DNA of 64,000 bases from Gallibacterium salpingitidis (GTDB lineage: Bacteria > Pseudomonadota > Gammaproteobacteria > Enterobacterales > Pasteurellaceae): contig NZ_JTJL01000016.1 of assembly GCF_001678495.1 (NCBI RefSeq), forward strand, positions 56,165 to 120,164, read 5' to 3'. The notes beneath the pieces were generated by a model. That model did not search any database, was not told the origin of the DNA, and saw only the letters and a list, made by a program, of their open reading frames with translations. The translations under genes were made by a program, and so were the position numbers. Shown here in pieces: positions 53,201-62,565 of this stretch (its first letter is position 1; every line of letters begins with the position of its first letter).

Positions 53201-54019
53201 ATGAAAACAACAATCAAAAATTATTTAAAAAGTGTGTTATTGATTTCTTTGGGGTTTGCTGTAGCACAATCAGCAATGGCATTAACTAATGAAGAAGCTG
53301 CGGCAGATTTAGCAAAACGTGTCAATGAACATGGCACTATCGTTGTCGGAACAGAGGGAACTTATCCTCCATTTACCTATCACGATGAGTCAGGAAAATT
53401 AACTGGTTATGATGTTGAACTTACTCGTTTAGTGGCGAAAGAGTTAGGCGTTAAAGTTGATTTTAAAGAAACACAATGGGATGCAATGTTATCTGGATTA
53501 AATAACCATCGTTTTGATGTGGTAGCGAATCAAGTTGGTTTAACTACACCGGAACGTCGTGCTAAATATGATAAGAGTGCTGAATATAGCTATTCAGGTG
53601 CAGTTGTAGTAGGACGTAAAGGTGATACTCGTGTTAAAGATTGGAAAGATCTCAAAGGTTTAAAATCAGCACAATCATTTACCAGTAACTACGGTGAATT
53701 GGCAATTAAAAATGGTGCAGAAATCGTAGGGGTTGATGGTTTAGCACAAGCGATTCAATTGGTGTTACAAAATCGTGCAGATGTGACCTTAAATGATCGT
53801 CTTGCGGTATTAGACTTTTTACATAAACACCCAAATGCAAATTTAGAAATTATCTTACGTGATAAATCTCAACCAGTAGGATCGGGCTTTATTTTCAATA
53901 AAGGTAATCAAGCTGTGATTGAGAAATTTAATGCGGCGATTGAGAAACTTAAAAAAGAAGGAAAATTAAAAGAGTTATCTAATCAATTCTTTGGTGAAGA
54001 TGTTTCGGTAATTGAATAA
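53201..54019 (+). CDS. Amino-acid ABC transporter binding protein 1
   Basis: A 272-residue periplasmic protein with a signal peptide cleaved near AMA (residue 27) and a family 3 solute-binding fold (IVVGTEGTYPPFTYHDESGK, GYDVELTRLVAKELGVKVDF, RFDVVANQVGLTTPERR). Closest in motif pattern to the cystine-type FliY/TcyJ proteins and the Haemophilus HI1080 cluster. I chose the ATG at 53201 (AAGGA upstream), not an in-frame start 19 codons earlier, because the signal peptide begins there. First of four genes. Confidence 0.88.
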   Translation: MKTTIKNYLKSVLLISLGFAVAQSAMALTNEEAAADLAKRVNEHGTIVVGTEGTYPPFTYHDESGKLTGYDVELTRLVAKELGVKVDFKETQWDAMLSGLNNHRFDVVANQVGLTTPERRAKYDKSAEYSYSGAVVVGRKGDTRVKDWKDLKGLKSAQSFTSNYGELAIKNGAEIVGVDGLAQAIQLVLQNRADVTLNDRLAVLDFLHKHPNANLEIILRDKSQPVGSGFIFNKGNQAVIEKFNAAIEKLKKEGKLKELSNQFFGEDVSVIE

Positions 54020-54051
54020 TAAGAACTTGTGAGTAGTAGGTAGAGGTGGTT

Positions 54052-54831
54052 ATGTTAATTCGTAAATTAGTTAAAGGATTACTCGTATTAGGCTTATTCA
54101 GTGCAACAAGCGTATTCGCTGATGATGCAGGGTGGATGACAAAAGACACTTTAACTGTTGGTACGGAAGGTACATATCCACCTTTTACTTATCACGATGA
54201 GCAAGGGAAATTAACCGGTTATGATGTCGAGGTTGCTAGAGCGGTAGCAGAAAAACTAGGCTTAAAGATTGAATTTAAAGAAACGGCATGGAATGCTTTA
54301 TTGGCAGGATTAAACAGCGGACGTTTCGATACTGTAGTAAATCAGGTGACGATGAATGATGAACGTCGTAAAAAATATCAAAGTTCATTGCCTTATAGTT
54401 ATTCTGGTGCAGCATTAGCGGTACGCTCTAGTTTACCAAATGTGCGTGCAGTAAAAGACCTCAAAGGCTTAAAAGGTGGTTTAGCATTTACCAGTAATTT
54501 TGCCGACCTAGTACGCCAAAATCAGGCTGAAGTTGTACTTGTAGAAGGCGGACTAGGACAGGAAATGGCATTAGTGGCACAAGGGCGTGTCGATTTTACT
54601 CTTAATGATCGTCTTGCAGTGTTGTATTATCAGAAGAAATTAAAAGTCGATGATAAAATCCAAGTATTTGATTTACCTGAAGAAGGTACAGTAACGGCAG
54701 GATTTATTGTCCGGAAAGACGATACGGAAAAACTAAAAAAATTAAATCAAGCCTTAACAGAATTGAAAAAGGAAGGTAAATTAGCCGCCATTTCTAAACA
54801 ATTTTTCGGAGTAGATATTAGTGAGCAGTAA
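54052..54831 (+). CDS. Amino-acid ABC transporter binding protein 2
   Basis: A 259-residue paralogue of the preceding protein with the same VGTEGTYPPFTYHDE block and GYDVEVARAVAEKLGLKIEF, but otherwise clearly diverged. Signal peptide of about 22 residues. ATG at 54052 behind AGAGG; a GTG two codons earlier is possible. Its last 11 bases overlap the permease start. Two tandem binding proteins probably feed one permease with different ligands or affinities. Confidence 0.88.
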   Translation: MLIRKLVKGLLVLGLFSATSVFADDAGWMTKDTLTVGTEGTYPPFTYHDEQGKLTGYDVEVARAVAEKLGLKIEFKETAWNALLAGLNSGRFDTVVNQVTMNDERRKKYQSSLPYSYSGAALAVRSSLPNVRAVKDLKGLKGGLAFTSNFADLVRQNQAEVVLVEGGLGQEMALVAQGRVDFTLNDRLAVLYYQKKLKVDDKIQVFDLPEEGTVTAGFIVRKDDTEKLKKLNQALTELKKEGKLAAISKQFFGVDISEQ

Positions 54832-55570
54832 TGTATCGGAGAGTATCTCCGCTATTTTTCACTCGATTTTGAGTACACTTCCTTGGATGGACGATAATAA
54901 AGCATCAATCGCGATTGATGCTTTTTTTCCTATGTTAGAAGGAATGGTTTATTTCACCATTCCATTAACGATTGTCTCTTTCTTAGTCGGAATGCTAATT
55001 GCGTTAGCTATTGCGTTGATTAGAGTAACGCCGCAAAAACATATTTTGCATAGAGTGGCAAATGGAATGGCGAATTTTTATATTTCAGCAATTCGTGGTA
55101 CGCCATTGCTAGCGCAACTATTTATTATTTTCTATGCGCTGCCAAATGTAGGTATTACATTAGATCCGTTGCCAACAGCAATTATCGCATTTTCATTGAA
55201 TACGGGCGCTTATGCCTCTGAAACTGTTCGAGCAGCGATTCTATCTGTACCAAAAGGGCAATGGGAAGCTGGCTATACTATCGGTATGAGTTATTGGCAG
55301 AATTTCTTTCGTATTATTAGCCCGCAGGCATTGCGTGTTGCAGTGCCGCCACTATCCAATAGTTTTATCGGTTTGGTGAAAGAAACCTCGCTAGCGAGTG
55401 TGGTATTAGTGCCGGAAATGATGCGTCAAGCGAATATTATTTCTTCTCGTACCTATGAGTTTTTATTGATCTATTGTGAAGCAGCGTTGATGTATTGGGT
55501 AGTATGCGCAGTGTTGAGTTATTTACAACAACGGTTAGAAAAACACTTTGAACGTTATGTGGCGAGGTAA
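54821..55570 (+). CDS. Amino-acid ABC transporter permease
   Basis: A 249-residue inner-membrane protein with about five helices and the polar amino-acid permease signature (AIRGTPLLAQLFIIFYALP, LNTGAYASETVRAAILSVPKGQWEAG with the EAA loop). Starts with GTG inside the end of the upstream gene. Resembles the TcyL/YecS cystine permeases; the substrate is inferred. Probably works as a homodimer. Confidence 0.9.
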   Translation: MSSNVSESISAIFHSILSTLPWMDDNKASIAIDAFFPMLEGMVYFTIPLTIVSFLVGMLIALAIALIRVTPQKHILHRVANGMANFYISAIRGTPLLAQLFIIFYALPNVGITLDPLPTAIIAFSLNTGAYASETVRAAILSVPKGQWEAGYTIGMSYWQNFFRIISPQALRVAVPPLSNSFIGLVKETSLASVVLVPEMMRQANIISSRTYEFLLIYCEAALMYWVVCAVLSYLQQRLEKHFERYVAR

Positions 55571-55572
55571 AA

Positions 55573-56316
55573 ATGTTATCAATTAAAAATTTACATAAAG
55601 CCTTTGGCGATCATCAAGTGTTAAAAGGCATTGATTTACGAATAAATAAAGGTGAAGTGATTGTATTACTTGGTGCATCAGGTTCAGGAAAAACCACATT
55701 ATTACGTTGCCTCAATTTATTGGAAACACCGGATGCAGGTACGATCGAATTTGATGATGGTTCATTAGCAATTGATTTTGCGAAACCTTTAACCAAAGAT
55801 AAAATTCAAGCGTTACGCAAAAAAAGCGGAATGGTTTTTCAAAACTATAACCTTTTTCCACATAAGACAGCGTTGGAAAATATTACTGAAGGTCTAATTG
55901 TTGTACAAAAAGTACCAAAGACAGAAGCTGAAGCCAAAGCGCGTCATTTATTAGCAAGAGTAGAATTAGCGGATAAAGCTGATTTTTACCCGTTTCAACT
56001 TTCTGGTGGACAACAACAACGTGTTGGTATTGCACGTGCATTAGCCATTGAACCTGAACTAATGTTGTTTGATGAACCTACTTCTGCGCTTGATCCGGAA
56101 TTAGTACAAGGAATGTTAGCATTAATGAAGTCATTAGCTAGTGAGGGTTGGACGATGGTCATTGTTACCCATGAAATCCAATTTGCGCGTGAAGTTGCTG
56201 ATCACGTTATTTTAATGGGAGATGGGCAAATTATTGAGCAGGGAACCCCAGAACAGCTGTTTGAGCATAGTACTAACCCTCGTACTAATGCGTTTTTAAG
56301 ATCAATTAGACGTTAA
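55573..56316 (+). CDS. Amino-acid ABC transporter ATP-binding protein
   Basis: A 247-residue ATPase with Walker A GASGSGKTT, Q-loop MVFQNYNLFPHKTALENI, signature LSGGQQQRVGIARAL, Walker B LMLFDEPTSALDPE and switch His VTHE. These features are the polar amino-acid family type (TcyN/GlnQ-like). Two bases after the permease. Operon closed by the hairpin at 56324-56360. Confidence 0.93.
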   Translation: MLSIKNLHKAFGDHQVLKGIDLRINKGEVIVLLGASGSGKTTLLRCLNLLETPDAGTIEFDDGSLAIDFAKPLTKDKIQALRKKSGMVFQNYNLFPHKTALENITEGLIVVQKVPKTEAEAKARHLLARVELADKADFYPFQLSGGQQQRVGIARALAIEPELMLFDEPTSALDPELVQGMLALMKSLASEGWTMVIVTHEIQFAREVADHVILMGDGQIIEQGTPEQLFEHSTNPRTNAFLRSIRR

Positions 56317-56323
56317 TAAAGAG

Positions 56324-56360
56324 ACAATAGCACCAAATTAGGTGCTATTGTTGCTTTATC
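56324..56360 (+). terminator. Terminator after the amino-acid ABC operon
   Basis: The perfect 11-bp stem acaatagcacc (56324-56334) / ggtgctattgt (56341-56351) has a 6-nt loop, then TGCTTTATC. Confidence 0.7.
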
Positions 56361-56383
56361 AGTAATAAAGTAATAAAAAGTGC

Positions 56384-57271
56384 TTAGAACTTTTCTTTTA
56401 TTCCAGTAATGCGACACCACTCTTCACGTTCCACTACAGGATCTAAGGCGAAGTTATCACTATATGCGGCAGATACGGCTTCGCTTTGTGTTGCGAGAAT
56501 ACCAGAAAGGCCTAAATGACCTTGTGGTAACACTAATGTTGTAATTACTGGTGCAAGTTCTTTTAATGGACCAGCAAGAATATTTGCCACAACAACTTCA
56601 GCTTGTAACTCTTTCGGAGTATCTGCAGAAAGGTAAAGTTGCAAACGATCTTCAACTCCATTGCGTTTTGCATTTTCACGACTCGCTTGAATCGCTTGTG
56701 GATCAATATCGATACCAATTGCTTGTTTTGCACCAAGTTTTAATGCAGCAATAGCTAAGATGCCAGAACCACAGCCAAAATCAATGACAGTTTTGCCTTG
56801 TAAATCTAGGGAATCAAGCCATTCTAAACAAAGTGCAGTAGTAGGATGGGTACCTGTACCAAACGCTAATCCGGGATCGAGCATCACATTCACAGCTGTC
56901 GGATCAGGAATTTCACGCCAACTTGGGCAGATCCATAAACGTTGCCCAAATTTCAGCGGATGGAAGTTATCCATCCACTCTCTTTCCCAATCTTTATCTT
57001 CAATTTGTTCAATTTTATAAGCAGTATCTTCATTGATCATTTGTTCAGCACGTAATGCAGCTACAATTTCTTGCATATCAGTTTCTGCATCAAATAATGC
57101 CATCACATCAGTATTTCCCCATAAGCGAGTTTCGCCTGGTAATGGTTCAAAAATAGGTGTGTCTTTACTGTCCATAAAGGTGACAGAAACGGCACCTAAC
57201 TCTTCTAAGCTGTCACTGAGTTGTTCTGCTTGTTCGTTTGTACTGTTTAATCTAATTTGTAGCCAAGCCAT
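56384..57271 (-). CDS. prmA: Ribosomal protein L11 methyltransferase
   Basis: SAM-dependent enzyme that trimethylates L11 (encoded at 8796-9224 in this window). It has 295 residues (E. coli 293). An N-terminal L11-recognition domain ([20 protein letters not shown]), linker, then a Rossmann methyltransferase domain with [24 protein letters not shown] and [10 protein letters not shown]. The ATG at 57271 has AAGGA upstream and lies within the end of panF (20-bp overlap), giving the yhdT-panF-prmA operon also known from E. coli. Confidence 0.96.
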   Translation of the reverse strand: MAWLQIRLNSTNEQAEQLSDSLEELGAVSVTFMDSKDTPIFEPLPGETRLWGNTDVMALFDAETDMQEIVAALRAEQMINEDTAYKIEQIEDKDWEREWMDNFHPLKFGQRLWICPSWREIPDPTAVNVMLDPGLAFGTGTHPTTALCLEWLDSLDLQGKTVIDFGCGSGILAIAALKLGAKQAIGIDIDPQAIQASRENAKRNGVEDRLQLYLSADTPKELQAEVVVANILAGPLKELAPVITTLVLPQGHLGLSGILATQSEAVSAAYSDNFALDPVVEREEWCRITGIKEKF

Positions 57272-58703
57272 AATTATCCTTGATACGTTTTTCACCAAAT
57301 TTATTTGCAATTAAAAATGCTATTAGTCCGAGCACTAATGACGGCACGATAGCATGTAAATCAAAAGGTTTTATTGCAGCGGTGGTAAAGCTAATATATA
57401 CGCCTAAACCTGTCACCATAGAGGCGATTGCGCCATAAGCATTCGCTTTATCCCAATAAAGACCGAGAATGATAACCCATAAGAAAGCAGCTTCCAAACC
57501 TCCGAAAGCAAAAAGGTTGAGCCAAATGATCATATCTGGTGGATTTAGCGCTGCGAAAATTAATAAGATACTAAGCAGCAAGGTAATGAGTGACGAAAAA
57601 CGGCTGATTTTCTTTTGATTTTTTGTCGCTTCAGGTTTGGCAGAAAGATAGAGATCTTTAACAAAAATTGATGAAGACTGAATCAATTGTGCATCAATCG
57701 TGGACATAATTGCTGACATTGGTGCGGCTAAGAAAATACCCGCAATAATAGGAGGTAAGACTTTTACCATTAACGCGGGAATGACTTGATCTGGAATGGT
57801 GAGATCCGGAATGATTACTCGCCCTAATGCACCGGCTAGATGCATACCAAACATAATAATCCCTAAGACGATGGTACCGATAATCATACCACGATGTAAT
57901 GCTTTACTATCTTTGTAGGACATACAGCGTACAGCAGTATGAGGTAATCCAACAACACCAAAACAGACTAATACCCAGAAAGAGGTCATAAACGAAAAAC
58001 TTAACATCTCATTTGGTCCATATGGTGAAACTAATGCAGGATCAATAGCTGTTAATTTATTGACAGCACTTTCGACACCGCCGGCAGCATAAATAACGCC
58101 ACCAAGTAATAAAATAGTGCCAAAGATCATCACAGTACCTTGGATAGCATCCGTTAAAACAACGGCTCTAAAACCACCAATAAAGGTATATAAGCCAACG
58201 GTAACAGCAAAGATGAGAAGGGCAGAAGTGTAATTTAAACCAATAGTGGTTTCTAACAATCTAGCACCACCGATAAATTGCACTGTCATAGCAGCAAAGA
58301 AAGCAATTAGTAAAGCGAAACACGCGATCCAGACTAAATATTTATTTTTATAACGATAGAGCAGAAGATCGTTAATGGTTAGCGCATTAGTTTCGCGTGA
58401 TAACATAGCGAATTTTTTCCCTAAAGTACCTAAGGCGAGCCAGACCACAGGTACTTGGATCATTGATAGCAATACCCAACCTAAACCAAATTTGTAGGCA
58501 GCTCCTGGCCCACCAACAAAAGAACTGGCACTGGCATAAGTTGCGGCAGTGGTCATTGCTAGCACAAAACCCGTCATAGAACGGTTACCGACATAATATT
58601 CGGTTAGAAAATCTCCTTGTTGGCGTTTACTAAAGGCGTAAAGCGCAGCGCCAAAAATAAAAACTAAATAGATGATAAGTGGGAAAATAATACCTAAATT
58701 CAT
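57252..58703 (-). CDS. panF: Sodium/pantothenate symporter
   Basis: A 483-residue sodium:solute symporter (SSF family) with about 13 membrane helices that imports pantothenate for coenzyme A synthesis. Same length as E. coli PanF. Typical [20 protein letters not shown], the sodium-site region near [17 protein letters not shown] and [19 protein letters not shown] are present. Translationally coupled with prmA and preceded by yhdT with 2 bp between. Confidence 0.95.
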   Translation of the reverse strand: MNLGIIFPLIIYLVFIFGAALYAFSKRQQGDFLTEYYVGNRSMTGFVLAMTTAATYASASSFVGGPGAAYKFGLGWVLLSMIQVPVVWLALGTLGKKFAMLSRETNALTINDLLLYRYKNKYLVWIACFALLIAFFAAMTVQFIGGARLLETTIGLNYTSALLIFAVTVGLYTFIGGFRAVVLTDAIQGTVMIFGTILLLGGVIYAAGGVESAVNKLTAIDPALVSPYGPNEMLSFSFMTSFWVLVCFGVVGLPHTAVRCMSYKDSKALHRGMIIGTIVLGIIMFGMHLAGALGRVIIPDLTIPDQVIPALMVKVLPPIIAGIFLAAPMSAIMSTIDAQLIQSSSIFVKDLYLSAKPEATKNQKKISRFSSLITLLLSILLIFAALNPPDMIIWLNLFAFGGLEAAFLWVIILGLYWDKANAYGAIASMVTGLGVYISFTTAAIKPFDLHAIVPSLVLGLIAFLIANKFGEKRIKDNYGLATN

Positions 58704-58705
58704 GA

Positions 58706-58957
58706 TTACTCCTTATCATCAGAATTATCTAAAGGGATATCTTGGAAAAAGATACGGATTACCCAATAGCATACAACCACGAATAAAATCGGTAGATAAA
58801 TGCAAGAAAGTTCAAACCAGAGAGGAAAGCCTAGAGGACCATGTGTTCCTTTTGGTAAATAGGCACATAAACACCAACCAATCACATAAAGTAATGCTAA
58901 TAATAGTGTAATCTTTGCTTCTTTTGTGGCTTGGCGGTAACGTTCAATTTTTAACAT
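58706..58957 (-). CDS. yhdT: YhdT family small membrane protein
   Basis: An 83-residue protein with two hydrophobic segments (about 16-36 and 49-70), matching the DUF997/YhdT family always found upstream of panF. A perfect AGGAGG ribosome site precedes it. It may be an accessory subunit of the PanF symporter, which is inferred from conserved linkage only. Confidence 0.9.
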   Translation of the reverse strand: MLKIERYRQATKEAKITLLLALLYVIGWCLCAYLPKGTHGPLGFPLWFELSCIYLPILFVVVCYWVIRIFFQDIPLDNSDDKE

Positions 58958-58985
58958 TTCTACCTCCTGTATCGTTTTTTGAAAT

Positions 58986-59014
58986 AAAAAGGCTTGATAA
59001 AGTTATCAAGCCTT
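58986..59014 (-). terminator. Terminator after proS
   Basis: The 11-bp stem aaggcttgata (58989-58999) / tatcaagcctt (59004-59014) has a 4-nt loop. On the minus strand it runs into a T-tract. It separates proS from the yhdT operon. Confidence 0.85.
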
Positions 59015-59038
59015 CAGCATCTTATAAACAATCAATGA

Positions 59039-60745
59039 TTATTTCAATTTGTTTAAAATAAATCCAACCAGTTGTTGTCTATCGATCATTTGTTTTTCAC
59101 CACTACGACGGTGTTTATACTCGATTTCACCTTTTTCAAGGTTTTTCTCACCAATAACAATCATATGTGGAATACCGATAAGTTCCATATCAGCGAACAT
59201 TACACCTGGACGTTCTTTACGGTCATCAAACAACACTTCAATACCTTGTTGTTGTAAGGTTTGATAGAGTTCTTCGGCATATTGTTGCACTGCTGGTGAT
59301 TTGTGCATATTCATTGGCACAATCGCAACTTGGAACGGCGCAATAGTGTCACTCCAAATAATGCCGCGTTCATCGTGGTTCTGTTCAATTGCTGCTGCAA
59401 CGACACGAGTAACCCCGATACCATAGCAACCCATCATCATCGTTTGTGGTTTACCATCTTCACCTTGAACGGTCGCTTTCATTGCTTCAGAATATTTTTT
59501 ACCAAGTTGGAAAATATGCCCAACTTCAATACCACGTTTAATGAGCAATGTTCCCTTACCGCAAGGGCTTGGATCACCTTCTACAACATTACGTAAATCT
59601 GCGATTTGTGGGGTTGGTAAATCACGTTCCCAGTTAATACCAAAATAGTGTTTACCATCAATATTAGCGCCAGCGCCAAAATCACTCATATTGGCTACAG
59701 TGCGATCAATCACTATTTCTAATGGTAAATTAATTGGACCAAGTGAACCTGGACCAGCACCGATAGCAGCGCGAATCTCTTCTTCAGTAGCAAAAGTTAA
59801 TGGGCTAGCAACTTGCGCTAATTTTTCCGCTTTTACTTCATTAAGTTCATGATCGCCACGAACTAAAAGCGCAACTAATTTACCCTCTTCTACACCATGT
59901 ACAATCAAAGTTTTCACTGTTTTTTCGATCGGTAGATTAAATTGTTCAACCAATGTAGCGATAGTTTTCGCATTTGGTGTATCCACTAAACGCAACTCTT
60001 CAGTTGGTGCAGTACGTTCGCCTAAAGCAACAGCTTCAGCCAACTCAATATTGGCTGCATAATCAGATTCAGTGGAGAATACAATATCATCTTCACCACT
60101 GGCAGCTAATACTTGGAATTCATGTGAAGCGCTACCACCGATAGAACCTGTATCCGCTTGTACTGGACGGAAATCCAAACCTAAACGAGTAAAGATATTG
60201 CTATAAGTTTGATACATTACATCATAGGTTTCTTGCAAGCTTTCTTGGGTAGTATGGAATGAGTAAGCATCTTTCATAATAAATTCACGTGAACGCATCA
60301 CACCGAAACGAGGGCGTACTTCATCACGGAATTTGGTTTGAATTTGATATAAATTCAGTGGTAATTGCTTATAAGAGGTGAGTTCACGACGAGCAAGATC
60401 GGTAATTACTTCTTCGTGAGTTGGTCCTAACACGAAAGGTCGATCACCACGATCGGTAAAACGTAATAATTCAGGTCCATATTGTTCCCAACGTTTTGAT
60501 TCTTGCCATAAGTCTGCTGGTTGTACAACAGGCATAGAGATCTCAATTGCACCGCTTTTATTCATCTCTTCACGTACAATATTTTCCACTTTCTTTAATA
60601 CTCGGACTCCAGTTGGTAACCAAGTATATAAACCAGCAGCAAGTTTGCGGATCATCCCCGCACGTAACATAAGTTGAATACTGATAATTTCAGCATCGTT
60701 TGGCGTTTCTTTTAACGTTGATAATAGATATTGACTAGTACGCAT
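59039..60745 (-). CDS. proS: Prolyl-tRNA synthetase
   Basis: Class II synthetase of 568 residues (E. coli 572). It is the bacterial form with an INS editing domain between motifs 2 and 3 (about 220-400). Motifs include [52 protein letters not shown] motif 2 region, and [20 protein letters not shown] (motif 3). Monocistronic, with an extended -10 candidate upstream. Confidence 0.97.
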   Translation of the reverse strand: MRTSQYLLSTLKETPNDAEIISIQLMLRAGMIRKLAAGLYTWLPTGVRVLKKVENIVREEMNKSGAIEISMPVVQPADLWQESKRWEQYGPELLRFTDRGDRPFVLGPTHEEVITDLARRELTSYKQLPLNLYQIQTKFRDEVRPRFGVMRSREFIMKDAYSFHTTQESLQETYDVMYQTYSNIFTRLGLDFRPVQADTGSIGGSASHEFQVLAASGEDDIVFSTESDYAANIELAEAVALGERTAPTEELRLVDTPNAKTIATLVEQFNLPIEKTVKTLIVHGVEEGKLVALLVRGDHELNEVKAEKLAQVASPLTFATEEEIRAAIGAGPGSLGPINLPLEIVIDRTVANMSDFGAGANIDGKHYFGINWERDLPTPQIADLRNVVEGDPSPCGKGTLLIKRGIEVGHIFQLGKKYSEAMKATVQGEDGKPQTMMMGCYGIGVTRVVAAAIEQNHDERGIIWSDTIAPFQVAIVPMNMHKSPAVQQYAEELYQTLQQQGIEVLFDDRKERPGVMFADMELIGIPHMIVIGEKNLEKGEIEYKHRRSGEKQMIDRQQLVGFILNKLK

Positions 60746-60782
60746 AATTAAAAATCCATAATAAAAGTAAAAAATTGGGCGT

Positions 60783-60811
60783 ATTCTAACACTAGCTAAA
60801 ATTAGGGAAAA
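60783..60811 (-). promoter_or_regulatory. Candidate proS promoter
   Basis: On the minus strand, TGTTAGAAT (extended -10; TAGAAT at 60788-60783) is followed by acgccc. The -35 at 17 bp (TTTTCC) is weak. Confidence 0.35.
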
Positions 60812-60826
60812 TAATTAATTCTCACC

Positions 60827-61120
60827 TTATCCGATAAAATGTCGAGCTAGTGCGGTAACGATAATGCCGATCACCACTGTCGGTAATACTGAAAATCGTG
60901 TTGCAGCTAAAAAAGTGGCTAGTAAACCAATCCAATCAGCGGGATTGCTACTGGTAAATTCAGGGGCAATAACGGCGATTAATACACAAGGAGGCACTTG
61001 TGCTAATAAATTTTTTGCCATTGGCGATAATTGTGTTTTTTGCAATAAGAAAAAGCCAAGTAAACGAGTTGAATAGGTAACGGCAGCCATTGCAAAAATC
61101 GTTAATACTTCCCAACTCAT
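60827..61120 (-). CDS. azlD: Branched-chain amino-acid exporter small subunit, AzlD family
   Basis: A 97-residue protein with about three to four helices (IFAMAAVTYSTRLLGFFLL, VPPCVLIAVIAPEF, ATRFSVLPTVVIGIIVTALA). Small partner of AzlC; the pair (YgaZH in E. coli) exports valine and related amino acids. Its start overlaps the azlC stop (ATGA), so it is translationally coupled. Confidence 0.92.
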   Translation of the reverse strand: MSWEVLTIFAMAAVTYSTRLLGFFLLQKTQLSPMAKNLLAQVPPCVLIAVIAPEFTSSNPADWIGLLATFLAATRFSVLPTVVIGIIVTALARHFIG

Positions 61121-61809
61121 TTATGCTTCTCCAAAAAGTAGGCAGTGATTAAACCACTAAGGGTACCAAATAATACATACCACGCGCCTTCAAATAATTT
61201 ATAGGAAATAGCAGCAACAACAAGGCTAACTATCCATGCAAACGCAGGGCGAATACCAGTCCACATTCCTTTCAACAACACTAAAAATACAGCAACGAAT
61301 GCCATATCGAAACCATATTGTTTAATATCACCTAGTACAGGACCTAATAGCGCACCGAGTCCAGTAGAGATAATCCATGCGAGATACAATGATATCGCCA
61401 TAGAGAAGTAATAGCGTAAATTTAGTTGGCGTAGTGAATTTTGTTTGATGTGATTGAGTGCTAATGCCCAGCATTCATCACACATTAAAAACAATACTAG
61501 TAAACACTTATGAAGAGGTAATCCTTTTAAATAAGGTGTTAAAGCTGCACTCATTAGAATATGGCGACAATTAATTAAAAATGTGGTGAACATAATCAAT
61601 AATAGAGGTGGTGGAGAAGCCCATAACCCAATGGCGGCGAATTCTGAACCACCAGCAAAATTCACACCAGTCATTAATGGCACTTGCCAAACTATCATAT
61701 GATTTGCTGAACCTTGCGCACCTAAAACCAGACCAAAAGGGATAAAACCTAGTAATACTGGTAGAGCATCTTTGAAGCCTTGATAAATTGGACGATCTGT
61801 CTGTTGCAT
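61117..61809 (-). CDS. azlC: Branched-chain amino-acid exporter large subunit, AzlC family
   Basis: A 230-residue membrane protein with about six to seven helices. The motifs GFKDALPVLLGFIPFGLVLGAQ, GGSEFAAIGLWASPPP and LINCRHILMSAALTPYLKGLP are characteristic of AzlC/YgaZ. Forms a two-subunit exporter with azlD. Divergent from the PepSY protein gene. Confidence 0.93.
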   Translation of the reverse strand: MQQTDRPIYQGFKDALPVLLGFIPFGLVLGAQGSANHMIVWQVPLMTGVNFAGGSEFAAIGLWASPPPLLLIMFTTFLINCRHILMSAALTPYLKGLPLHKCLLVLFLMCDECWALALNHIKQNSLRQLNLRYYFSMAISLYLAWIISTGLGALLGPVLGDIKQYGFDMAFVAVFLVLLKGMWTGIRPAFAWIVSLVVAAISYKLFEGAWYVLFGTLSGLITAYFLEKHK

Positions 61810-62044
61810 ACTTTCTTATAACCTGCCAACAGGATGAATAAAGGAAAGGGATTTAATATAACAAAGATTTAAATAATGATCAGCGTTAATTATGTTTATC
61901 TGAAAAGAAAAAATAATAGCACTAATTTTTTACTAATTTTGCCGCTATACACTGCTCCTCGCCGATAAGGTAGAGGGATAAATTCTCTTAGTTTTGTGTT
62001 ATTAAATCTAAAAAATAAAAATTTCATAAAGGAGACAAATAATT

Positions 62045-62401
62045 ATGTCTAAGGTCATAAGGAAAATGGTTGTTGTATCGACAGCAATGCTGTTATCTGT
62101 TGGCACAGCGCATTTTGCTTTAGCAGATGAAGGAGGTGCACAACGTTTAGAAAAAGCATTAGATTCGAGCAAGATTACCTTAGTGCAAGCAATTGATATT
62201 GCTAACCAAAAAGTTGATGGAAAAGTGCTGGAAGCAGAGTTTCATCCACGTAAAGAAGGTAATCCAACTTATGATGTAGAAATCTTCACGAAGGAGAAGC
62301 AAATTAAAGAAGTCAGAATTGATGCAGTAACTTCTGAAATTTTGCGTAATGAAGTTAAGGACATGGATCGTCCACACCGACACAAAAGACACGAGCATTA
62401 G
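62045..62401 (+). CDS. Periplasmic PepSY-domain protein with His-rich tail
   Basis: A 118-residue exported protein. It has a signal peptide (VVVSTAMLLSVGTAHFALA), one PepSY domain (about 40-103: ITLVQAIDIANQKVDGKVLE, YDVEIFTKEKQIKEVRIDA) and a basic, histidine-rich end (RPHRHKRHEH). PepSY domains often inhibit or bind other proteins; small stand-alone ones occur beside sensors and metal systems. No such partner is adjacent. A metal-binding role for the tail is only a suggestion. Strong AAGGAG ribosome site. Confidence 0.8.
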   Translation: MSKVIRKMVVVSTAMLLSVGTAHFALADEGGAQRLEKALDSSKITLVQAIDIANQKVDGKVLEAEFHPRKEGNPTYDVEIFTKEKQIKEVRIDAVTSEILRNEVKDMDRPHRHKRHEH

Positions 62402-62453
62402 GCATTGTTGTCACTAGCAAATCACATAAAATTACCCCACCATAAGTAACCTA

Positions 62454-62488
62454 AAACAGCAGTCAATTTTGGCTGCTGTTTCTTTTTT
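62454..62488 (+). terminator. Terminator after the PepSY gene
   Basis: The stem aaacagcag (62454-62462) / ctgctgttt (62473-62481) has a 10-nt loop, followed by CTTTTTT. Confidence 0.88.
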
Positions 62489-62565
62489 AATTTCTCATTT
62501 CTTTACTGTTTTGTTTCCGTTATTATCTATGACCTTTGTTGTTAAAAAATAATTAAGGAAGTGAA

